Assembly: GCA_019677205.1 (NCBI GenBank)
Contig: JAAMXY010001321.1
Span: forward strand, 1-64,000
From: Pinguiococcus pyrenoidosus
Taxonomy: Eukaryota; Sar; Pinguiophyceae; Pinguiochrysidales; Pinguiochrysidaceae
DNA: 64,000 nucleotides
Direction: 5' to 3'
The notes beneath the pieces were generated by a model. That model was not told where the DNA came from. It made no database searches and saw only the letters and a program-made list of their open reading frames with translations. Of the stretch, positions 11,101-19,458 are shown in pieces; position 1 is the first letter of the stretch; the number at the start of each line of letters is the position of its first letter. Both the position numbers and the translations under genes were made by a program.

Positions 11101-11938
11101 CATCTCCATCTCGCGAAGCGAACGCTGCAACGTCATCCTCAACATGACGCTGTCGTCGGACGTCGCGGACACGGTGAGAAGGTGCCTGGTGAGCCACTCC
11201 GGCCGCGGCGTCCGCTCGGCGATCCCGAGCACCACGCGGAGCGTAGCGGACAGCCCGTTCTGGAACGACGGCGAGATCCTGGCCACCGTGCAGCTCAAGG
11301 GCGTGGTGTTCACGCAGGGCATCAACGAGATGCAGACGCTCAGCAACATGAGCGTCGCGGGCTCGACGGACGAGCAAGCGCGGATCAACCTGAAGAGCTT
11401 GCAGTGCCTGCGCGACTACGCCGATCGCTACCGCGGCCTTCTCATCGCGGAGGAGACGCAGAGCACCGGCTTGTGGCTGAAGACGCAGTCGGCCGAGACG
11501 AAGGACACGCCCGCGGAGGAGGAGATGGCGGCGCTGTCACCACCTCGATGGTTCTCTTCCAAGGAGCTCGACGACCACCTGGAGAAGTGCACCAGCACCA
11601 TCGAGAACGCCGCGCACGAGAAGAACGTCAACGTCCTGCTGCACACGAGCGGCTTGTGCCGCAGCCTCAGCGGCTGCCACACAATCTGCTGCAAGAGCGG
11701 CAAGGACCGCACGAGCATGGCGGTGACGCTGGAACACGCCAAGATCCTCGCGGAAAACCACGGCGTCGTCGGCGCCAAGGAAGTCGCCAAGGTGTTCCGC
11801 CGGCATGGCGTCCGCCGCGACAACGTGCGCGCCAACACTGGCGAGCCCTTCTTCGCCTTCAACCAACTACAAGTCCGGCTGCTGCCTCAGTGCTACCAAC
11901 CCCCAAGTGGCACAACGAGAGGTCACGTGGCGGCGTGA
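8126..11938 (+). CDS. PH-domain inositol polyphosphate 4-phosphatase
   Basis: Predicted to remove the 4-phosphate from PtdIns(3,4)P2 or a related inositide at membranes. Exons are 8126-8337 and 8437-11938 (1237 residues). The 99-nt intron is in frame and stop-free; splicing joins KKWRTR to YFVIRR and completes an N-terminal PH domain (about residues 50-165). The phosphatase signature CX5R is at the C terminus as CKSGKDRTS. It is followed by RRHGVRRDNVRANTGEP and LLPQCY, which match the tail of type I/II inositol 4-phosphatases. The middle is Ser-rich and C2-like. Animal INPP4 proteins are about 920-980 residues with an N-terminal C2 domain, so the PH-domain start and greater length are differences. 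The start ATG is the one nearest the PH domain in the open frame. Confidence 0.85.
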   Translation: MSARHRRFGVTSHGAWLDHLYKSSPRRRFYSLILGERDVLHLSTRLTYSSLDVLHEGSLSKCGRWKKWRTRWVSGAASPRELRFPHQSAFRAFRFALFPANLRRYFVIRRDVAALCYYDNPRDLTLLGELALTFTAKVAPVRQSDNANVFMVQCGISGQTWQLQAPDQASMQEWLGMVAEAIRSGKGHPGSMEKMAQIRGLRELSVRLRQSHNLRSRRKVAFAAEKLRRPTLDRDTISVGISELDAEDRSALDSLSEAETASSAPSVASNRSRKTMHVSRRTSAEDVPLRANGDRSRRVSMDDPDSGGYAFTPAGLQLALQIRAPINGPSDANAYFMVVWVGRKPLSVSADVEWRRLHVTELVGPTEPGSFDRDDFEPSWNGDLQLDIRVTSRQFSVLMPVPPKRSGYDVAAISLFRSNSRGDDPDGREEIAFEFIDIQALYSPAPVKLSIPFNKILHQSSPISSVFSSMSYDTGRPDQNASASFVMFRPTCTIGIIPMFCPTLKAHTREFFERGGIREYSRQLYEFRSVDGDVLVHEGLAVAPLGVEVTQAFLQLLLSERSGAIEDLMELSRRLPEPLRPPTSPTHRSTPRVAATLSHSKTQSRTHHRSNSKLSPRADSSLFSGLQKDMLDPYEIEAALLDYAGESRLATTSIGSAAEEPDVDINYDSLYWQAHSHVVQMKIRVFERYRRALNQCNQRLTESLEESVSGVEYGSSLLKKSVEKANPLDQFLPTNLNIHACFVAAPTSHNWAGRDANRAVMDADWSPTGDLESLDKAGMRLYVTLTMGCPATHTMEFRDGGLSALLGDEKALSRKEKMALLNASGGLVADDGLTFSELREIYRDALSNGADKPVPFEVKDEAEAKVSFSGLRADSSIGPRTSEAAAAALVSKMVKWGKLARLAERVDTVASQILSAAASALHSVVMLAHLGSSEHLEILPRVLAIGFLFSLESLVSTTGKELGMLQDMEAAVEWLNSVVVRLIDNPEAAQTSISISRSERCNVILNMTLSSDVADTVRRCLVSHSGRGVRSAIPSTTRSVADSPFWNDGEILATVQLKGVVFTQGINEMQTLSNMSVAGSTDEQARINLKSLQCLRDYADRYRGLLIAEETQSTGLWLKTQSAETKDTPAEEEMAALSPPRWFSSKELDDHLEKCTSTIENAAHEKNVNVLLHTSGLCRSLSGCHTICCKSGKDRTSMAVTLEHAKILAENHGVVGAKEVAKVFRRHGVRRDNVRANTGEPFFAFNQLQVRLLPQCYQPPSGTTRGHVAA

Positions 11939-12142
11939 GAGCCGCAGATATTTAGAGAATCGATACGCATGTGGAGAGAGGCTCTCCACGGAGGCATTTT
12001 GAGTAGTTTCCTTTGCCTGTGCTTGGTGCGAAGAAGGCTTCGTTCGTCAACCTCCCCAGGGCGTGGACCTTCGCCTACCACCACACGAGACTATCTAATC
12101 TCTTGTCCCTTGCCTTGTCGAGCCCGCTCTAATCGTCCTATG

Positions 12143-14375
12143 CTAGTATGCGCTCTCCAATTGATAAAATCTCGGAACGATCGCAGCAACCACAAGAGGC
12201 GCGAGCACTCTCACGAGCGCGTCCGGCGTCACCTCCATGTTGAACAACAGCGACCCCATCGCCATTGCCGGATTCGCAAACCAGAAGACCGAGTTGCTCG
12301 TCGCTTGCATGTACCCGATGACCGAGGCTATCGTGATTGTCAAGGCGTAGAAGGGCCCTCTAGCAGCGCTGTCCATCATCATGTTGTTCACGAAGATACA
12401 TGCGAGCACCCCCGATCCTGCGCAGTGGGAAGGGCGAAAGGGCAGAAACCGAGGCATGAGTTCAGAGGTGCTCGCGTCGTTCGCTTCCAGTTTTTTATCT
12501 CTTTTTGCATCGCCGCATTACCGAGGACTTCCGCTACAGAGGCGCAGATAATTCCCGCTGTAGTCGGCTCGGGCGTCGCCACGAAGGCGTCCTGCAGTGA
12601 TCCCGTCTCCCGCACTGCGATTAGGAGTTGGCGCGACCGTGAGCGGAAGGGCGCAGGGCCACACTCTTGATTCGGGAAGCGTCGTGGACCATCCTGCGTA
12701 CCTAGACGAGCGATGCCGGCACCGACGATGGCTCCCATGGTCTGCAGCACGATGTAGTAGCCCCCCACTTTCCAGTTGTTGCGCTTGAACGTGACGTGCG
12801 CCAACGTCAAAACAGGATTGAAGTGCGCCCCCGACTTCCTGAAGCAGCAGATCTGCAGCGCCAGAAGCGCCGCGGCAATGCTGACGTAGCCGTCCGACGC
12901 AAAGCGCACGAGAACGACAATGGCCGTCCCGAAGAACTCGACGGCTACCGGCGCCACCGAAGAGAGGCCGCGCAGGAAACCACGGCGCGTATCTGTCCAG
13001 CGATGCCACGACGATCATCAGCTCTCAAGCTCTCAAGCTCTCAGCGTTGCCACAGCACGACGGCACGAATCGGGGCGTCACCTTTGAGATCCAGAAGCGC
13101 CATTGCTGAGATGATGACGCCGATGATGGTGCCCGCCAGCGGCGCCGCCCAAGCTTGCCATGTGGCAAAAGGATACGCTGCCGAGTCCGAGAGGTCTACG
13201 GCCATCTGCACACAAGGCGTGACGCCCAAGCCCACGACGTTCACCATGAGTGCGAGGCCCAGACACAAGGACACCGTGAAGGTCAGGTCGTACACGGGCT
13301 TGAAGTTGCGAGTCTCCTGCAGCATGACCAGCCACATCTCGATCTCGTTCATGCTGAGCATCACGAAGAAGATGACCGACGCGTTGAGAATCGCCTGGAG
13401 GCAGAAGATCGGCAGGAAGTCCGTCGAGTCGACGGCGTAGAGATCCTCGATATGCGGCAGTTTCTCCCCCAGCACCACGACATAGATCCAGACAGCCAAG
13501 AACGAGCTCAGCGTCTGCGCTCCGATCTTCAGCAGCGCCCGGATAGGATTGAGTCGGCCCAAGAGCGCCAGCGCCAGCGGCACGACCGGCGAGATGAGCA
13601 CCGCCTTGTCCGCGTTCAGCACCGGCTGCGACGTGTTGGCCATGGGCTCCGCAGGGGGCACTGTCATGCTCAGGCTGCCGAGCGTGCACATGACCAGCGA
13701 CGACGCAAAGAACGCCAGCGTCGGAGCCGTGTTGCTGATGAGGAACGTGGTGCTCACGAACACGGCTAGAAACTCGACGACCAAGTGCCGGACTTCCTGG
13801 AAGGTGCTCACCACCGAGCACGCCTTGCTGCTACTTAGGTTGTCATCGTTGGAGCTGTAGTCCACCTGATCCAAGGCCACAGCAAACGGTTCAAAACCTC
13901 CCATCAGCTCCGTGTGTCTTTCCCTCGTTTCTGCCGCTTTTCATCGCCTTGGCGTGCGGAAAGGCCCCAAAAGCCCAGACTTCCAAGTCTGCGTCGTTAC
14001 TCACCGCATTCCGAAAGGGCATGTACGCGTCCAGCTGCGCGTCGTCGCTCCCAAACCCAGCGCCTAAGGTGCAGGACGCGCCAACGCTCAGGTGGTCAGG
14101 CGAGTCCTGGGGGGTTCAACTGGTCCCAACTTCCGAGCAGACCCATATTCGCTCATTGCAAAGCTGCTCCGCATCTCTCGCTTCACGGTGTGAACGCTTC
14201 GGGAGAGCGAAAATCTCGAGGAACGCCTTGTAAACAGCGCAGGAAGAGGGAGAAACTCACTTAAGTTATCAGTTGCATCGTAGCCTGAGACGGACGGCAG
14301 CGAGTTTTGCGTGCTGTCCAGCAGTCGCCGGCCCTCGCTGGAGTTGCGCGTCATGCTCAGGTTGTTGCGGGACAT
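12143..14375 (-). CDS. Tandem double aquaporin (two fused MIP domains)
   Basis: A membrane channel-family protein with two complete MIP units in one predicted polypeptide. Exons (minus) are 14375-14261, 14063-14005, 13907-13082, 12992-12702, 12614-12522 and 12417-12143 (552 residues). Domain 1 (residues about 100-333) has six hydrophobic segments, but its two half-helix motifs read SPV (164-166) and TPC (288-290) instead of NPA. Domain 2 (about 340-545) has NPV (392-394) and NPA (510-512). The residue after the second box, usually the selectivity-filter Arg, is Val in domain 1 and Met in domain 2. The 89-nt intron joining the domains (13081-12993, phase 1) has a GT donor and CAG acceptor and matches neighbouring introns in length. 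The alternative is two genes, but domain 2 then has no upstream ATG in frame. Exons 1-2 are less certain than the rest. Confidence 0.75.
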
Positions 14376-15008
14376 TTCGACGCCTGTTTGGACCGCAAAA
14401 CGGCGGTGAATCCTTCAGATACTCATCTCAAGAGACACCTTTCGCTTTTGAAAGCGCTTTCAAACACGTTTGCGCGCGGCACAGAGCGCTTTCTCTTCCG
14501 TAGTCCCTCGAAGCGCTCTCACAGAATCGCAAGGTACCACGCGAGGAGCACTTTGTCGGGAAACTGAGCAGAACTCCGCTCCCAAACGGCGCTTTGGATC
14601 TCTTTGGTTTGTACTCGTCTCAGCTTTCGAAGAGGATCCGCTGCGCGCGCTTCGCGCACCTGGACTTCCGCCGAAGCCTCCCAGTAGCCTCTTCCAGAGC
14701 AGCGCTCCGGCTTCGCCAGTAGCTTCTCCGCGACGCGTGGCGAACGCCAAGGTACAGTGCCCCAAAAGCTTTGGCGGGAAAATGCAGCCCTCCAATATTT
14801 CAGTTTTAAAATATGTATTCTAAAATACTTAAATATTTATGTTATAATTGTATCTACATTATAAAAATTTGAATCTTGTGGTTCAAAATAGCGATCGGAA
14901 ATCCTCCGCTCTTTCGCGACGTCAAACGATTCGGTCAACCGATTGGCCGCCTTGTGACGGACGGATTTCCCGCCTTTTCCGCGTTCAAACGGCGGCGTCG
15001 GCGCCGCG
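14376..15008. promoter_or_regulatory. Divergent spacer with AT-rich island and E2F-like sites
   Basis: A head-to-head spacer between the double aquaporin (-) and the TPR gene (+). An unusually AT-rich stretch at about 14805-14875 stands out from the GC-rich surroundings. TTGGCGGGAAAA at 14771-14782 and TTTCCCGCC at 14966-14974 resemble E2F/DP sites, and GATTGG lies at 14941. No gene is seen. Confidence 0.4.
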
Positions 15009-17275
15009 ATGGACGCGTTCGCCGCCGCAGAGAAGCTGCGCCTGTCGGGCGACGCCGCAGGAGCCATCGACGCGTTCTCGCGCGGTCTGAACAGTCCGGT
15101 GTTCGAGCTCAAGCGACGATGTCTGGCGCGCTGGAGCCTCTTGAAACTCGCGGACAACACGCTGACGCCCACGGAGACCGAACTGGGAGACGCGCTGGCG
15201 CGCAGCGACACGTTTCCAGAGGGCTGTCGCTTCCTGACCGAACTGCTGATGCGGAGAGAGCGCTTCGCGGAGGCGGTGAGCGTCGCGGAGGCCGGCTTGA
15301 GGTGTGCGAAGCTGTCTGATTTGGAGAGAGCGGCGCTGCTTTGCGCGAAGTTGAATGGCCTGGCGCGCCAGTCCAAGTTCGTCGAGGCCGAAGGGATCGT
15401 CAGGGACCTCCGCGCAGCGCTGCAGCACTCCGAGGTGCGCCACACAGACTTGAAAGTGCGACGATGGCGCCTTGGCCCTCCTCCGCCAAAGAGCGGAGGT
15501 TCCCGCGTCACGACCGAAGACGCGTCGTACTCACGTGTCGTGGCCACAGGGCGTGACGACCGATCACGTCGGCGCGACGAGTTCCATCGCGAACCTGTGG
15601 CAGCACACGGGAAAGCATCAGGATGCGGAAGCGATGTACAAGATGACCATTCACAACATGCGGCAGCTGATGAAAGATCGATATGCGACGCACATCGCAG
15701 CCGCCCCCGTCCTGTACAGCTTGGGTCTGGTGCAAGTAAGGCAGAGCAAAGGCGAAGCGGCGGTGGCGACGCTGAAGGAGTGCGAGCAGATCGCAAGCAC
15801 CGCGCCGGGGAACTACTTGGACAAGTGCTTGCACCTTCTCGGCCACATCTTCTTCGCGTTGAAGGCCTTTTCGGAATGCGAGGAGTACCTTTCAAAGGCA
15901 CTAACTAACGCCGAGCGCCTGAGGATACCAGTGCGACTGGACACCGTGACCGCGCTGCTGATGCTGGCGGAGATCCGAGAGATTCGGGGGGACCGCAAAG
16001 GAGCCGCGATGCGGTACGTTCGCCGTCTGAGCCGACGCGTTGCACCACGTGATCTGACCTTCGATTCATGAAAAAAAAACACCGCATAGCATCGCGCAGC
16101 ATATTGTTGCCGCGCAGAAGTTGGCCAAGCCGGGAAGCGCCATGGACGAAGTCATTGGCAATTCCTGGCTTCGGCTCGGCACGTTGAAGGTCCCGGAGAA
16201 CCTCAGGGACGCGCTTCAGTGCTTCAAGAAAGCCATCGACGTCCTCTGGAAGGAAGGGAACGCGGCTCTCCCCGCCGCCCGCTTGCGGCAGATTGCGGAA
16301 GGGCTGAAGTACTCGCTGATGTGCGCTAAGCAGATCGATGACTCCACGGCCATCGCGGAGTGCCACTGGATCATCGATTTCCATCACGTGGTCGAGAACA
16401 GCATAGCGGCGAAGCGCATTCTACAAGCGGGCGAGTGGAAAGCCTCACTCATGCGCGTGTATGTAGAGGCCTCGCAAGAGCTCATTTCCAGGCTGCTATC
16501 CGCTCGAGACGCCGCATCGCTGGCGAGAGCGAAGGATGTCTTGGAGAAAGTATTGGTATTTACGAGCGGCGGCACTGCCGCGGGGATCACCAGTCTCAGC
16601 ACCTCGCATGTGTTCAGTATGCTGGAGGATAGGGCGCTGGTGGCCGCGTCGCAGCGGGATTACCAGGGTGCTCTGGCGCACCTTGAGCAGGCGTTGGAGA
16701 CGCTTCGGGAACAGCCAGCGATGCTCGAGGTTCGCGATGCGCCACGAACGATGTTCAACATGGGCGTGGCGCACCTGCTGCTGGCCGACCACGCGCAAGC
16801 CCAACGGAGCTTTGAGACGGCCCTGTCTCTCTACATGCGACAGTCCGAGCAGGTCGCCGCTGTGGACGACCTCGCACTCAGCAATCATCTTGTGTACGAC
16901 GTGCTGCGATGTCTCCTCGGAGCCGGCAACGCGGCCGGTCTGCGACAGGAGCACAGGGCAGCGAAAGAGATGCTCGCGGCTGCTGTCGATATTGCGCTAG
17001 ATCTCACGGGCGATGCGACTAGTCCCTTATGCCAGAAGGTTTACAAGCAGATGCACGCTCAGCAAGAGCAGCTGGAGTATGTGGAAAGCCTCAGGAACTT
17101 GGGCACGGGCAAGGATTGCGCCATAGAGATCGGCGACTCGGCCGAAGACGCCGTGACTGCGGTCCCGCAGCCCTTAGAACCCGTGTATAGCTGGATGCAT
17201 TTCAAGCGGCAGCGGGACGACAACAAGAACAGCCGCGCCTACGAAGCATGGTTTGTAGATGCCCGCATCTTGTAG
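15009..17275 (+). CDS. TPR-repeat protein
   Basis: A soluble helical-repeat scaffold of 698 residues. Exons are 15009-15455, 15550-16013 and 16090-17275; both introns are short (94 and 76 nt). Repeated A-x-x-x-F/Y ... A helical pairs typical of tetratricopeptide repeats run through the protein, for example around GDAAGAIDAFSRGL near the N terminus, HQDAEAMYK in exon 2, and DYQGALAHLEQALE and AQAQRSFETAL in exon 3. No enzymatic motif is present. The segment KCLHLLGHIFF in exon 2 resembles the MAU2/SCC4 cohesin-loader family, and two E2F-like promoter sites would fit a cell-cycle gene, but this is a weak inference. I do not assign a function. Confidence 0.75.
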
Positions 17276-17758
17276 AGAAACGCAGCGTGCAGTTTTGCCA
17301 TTTTGAATCGTGGTGCGCGGCCATTTTTGCACCAAGCTCGAGATATGCGCCGTCGACATGACGCCTATGGAGAGCGCCTTTTGGCCCAAGTTCGCAGCGT
17401 GTTCCATGTTCGCAGCGTGTTCCAAGTTCGCAGCGGCACAGTGGATAGTGCCTGCCAAGCTGACAGAGATACTTTTTGCGCCAAGTTCTGGTTTGAGACC
17501 TTGCAGTGCTTTCCCAGTTGCAGGAGTTGGGAGCGATTCTGGAGGTTTTGAGATACGCCACCCGCGAGAACGAGTTGCCCTCTCCCCCCTCAACCGCCCC
17601 GCCCCGCAGCAGCACGCCCAGGCCTCTTCCCGCGCCATCCAGTCTCCCGTCACGCCACGCCGCACCCAATCTCTCTCTCCCCCTCCTCTCCCGCCGTGTC
17701 CATCCGTCACGCCGCGGAGCCTTCTCATGCACCGGCGCCCGTCCGCCCTCTCTCCCCC
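17276..17758. other. Spacer between TPR and 2OG oxygenase genes
   Basis: A same-strand spacer. It holds a short direct repeat at 17388-17436 and a strongly pyrimidine-rich stretch at about 17578-17700 directly before the next start codon, probably part of that gene's promoter or leader. Confidence 0.35.
17388..17436. repeat. 18-bp direct repeat, about 2.7 copies
   Basis: The unit is AAGTTCGCAGCGTGTTCC. It occurs at 17388, again at 17406 with one mismatch, and partly from 17424. Confidence 0.85.
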
Positions 17759-19367
17759 ATGGCCAAGAAGCCCAAGAGCTCTCCGACGCGCTCCGGCCCC
17801 CTCTCCGGCTTCGCCGCCGGCGTGGCCCTGGGGGGCCTCCTGGCCGCCGTCCTCTGCAGAGCCCTTTTTGTTCCGAGAGCGGCCTGGACGCCACGGCTGC
17901 CGTCGAGGAGGGCCCTGGAGGGCCCCATGGGCTCTTCTGCCTGCCGGCGGGCGGAGGCCTTCCTGGCCACGGCGGGGCGCCTGCAGGGGGTACGTGGCCA
18001 TCTGGGCTGGCTGTTCCTGCTGGGGGCGGTGGACCTGTGCCCCGAGGATTCCTTCTTGCTGGAGCAGCTCGTAGGTACCCGAGGCGCCTCGAGATGCCGC
18101 CACAGCTCTCCTGACGTGTCGCAGGCAACTACCGCGCCGCTGGCTACGCCGACCTGGCGAGAGACGAGCTGCGGACTCTGGAGCGGACTCTGGCAGGTGC
18201 CTTGCGGCCGCTGTGGTACAGGCTTGGAAGCGGCCTTTGACGCCGCAACTTGGCAGGAACTCCGGCGGCGCTCCCGGAGCTGAGGCGTCTACTTCGAGAA
18301 GTGGAGGCGGAAGTGGGCCCGATGCGTCTCGGGGAGAATTTGGCGGCGGCGATCTCGCCTCCGACGCTGAGTCTGCCGTTCTCGACGGCCGTAGCGCAGT
18401 GGGATCTGTCGTCGGACCTGGCGGATCCGTCGACCCAGCGCCGTCTCGTTGAAGAGTTCGGCGAGGCGAAGAGTCTGGAAGCGCTGCATGAGGATTTCAA
18501 CCGGGCCTGCGTCGAGCTCTACGAGGACATGAAGGCCAAAGCGCCGCCGGGCCTGTCGGACACCGAGCTGAACCATCGGTTCTTCCAGTACCAGATGGGC
18601 TATCTGCGCAGAGACGGCAAGTACCATCCGCGCTTCGAGAGCGACCGGCTCTTTGCGCTGCTGAAGCAAGTGATGAAGGCTTCGGCAGCGCAGCTCCTGC
18701 AGGTATAGATGTCTGCTTGACCAGCGCAGAACAAATGCGGTGAAGAGGCTTTCTTCTGCGGGAAAACCTGATCGGAAGATGTTGAGGAAGCAACTCAGAA
18801 GACTTGCGCATGCCAAGGTTTACGGCTTCAGCCAAGATGACGCGTGGACCAAGGCGAACCATCGCGCGATCTTGTGGGCCAGCGTGCACACGTCGAAGAG
18901 CGTGCACGAGCCGCACATGACGGAAGACTCCTTGATCGGCGGTGTCTACTACAGCCGAGTTCCCAGTGGCTCCGGCCACCTGGCGCTTTATGACCCAAGG
19001 TTCGTGCGGGTGATCTGCTNNNNNCCCAGGCACCCAACTCAGTTTTCTCGCTCTTGAGTGCAGGGGCATGAGTCCAATCCTGCGCCGCAACTTCTCGGAG
19101 GAGATCGTGGAAGGAATCCCGCTCAACCAGAGAGCGCCTCATCCTCCCTTCCACCGAATCGTGGACGTGGAACCGAAGGAGGGGAAGCTGGTGCTCTTCC
19201 CGGGCTGGCTCATTCATCAGGTATTGCCGTCACCGGATCTAGACACGGACGGCTCCGGATACCGCGTGTCGGTGTCGGTGAATCTGAAAGGCGAGTGGCA
19301 AGACACCGCGGCGCTGATGCTCGACGAGCTCGAGTATCCCGTAAAGCAATCAATGGTCCATTCTTAA
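17759..19367 (+). CDS. Membrane-anchored 2OG-Fe(II) oxygenase
   Basis: A putative 2-oxoglutarate-dependent dioxygenase. Exons are 17759-18074, 18125-18196, 18257-18702, 18779-18999 and 19064-19367 (452 residues). The N terminus has a basic start (MAKKPKSS) and one hydrophobic segment (GVALGGLLAAVLCRALF), suggesting a type II anchor. The C-terminal third matches the 2OG-FeII_Oxy_5 pattern: histidines in VHEPHMTED, then GGVYYSRVP, a DPR turn, GKLVLFPGWLIHQV with the distal His, and YRVSVSVNL with the 2OG-binding Arg. The acceptor of exon 4 is the least sure junction; 18779 keeps the frame. A 5-base assembly gap lies in the last intron and does not affect coding. The substrate is unknown. Confidence 0.75.
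19020..19024. other. Assembly gap (5 N)
   Basis: Five unknown bases inside the last intron of the 2OG oxygenase gene. Confidence 1.
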
Positions 19368-19458
19368 ACCCGTTCACTTCCCGCTCTTCGACCTCGCATT
19401 TTTCTTCGTTCTGCCTGTTTTGGATGAATGTGTTTCTAAAGCTTTTCTGGGTAGATGC

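Noticed and set aside
10210-11955. 581-codon plus-strand frame overlapping the phosphatase
   Set aside because: It is a +1 shadow of the same exon. The overlapping frame carries the CKSGKDRTS signature and conserved tail.
13041-13904. Treating the degenerate aquaporin half as a separate gene ending at 13041
   Set aside because: Domain 2 has no in-frame upstream ATG, and a GT donor at 13081 with an acceptor at 12993 joins both halves in phase. Kept as an alternative, not the preferred model.
17174-18128. Two roughly 310-codon minus-strand frames
   Set aside because: They span the end of the TPR gene, a spacer and exon 1 of the oxygenase on the opposite strand, with repetitive Arg/Gly-rich content and no start context or domain.
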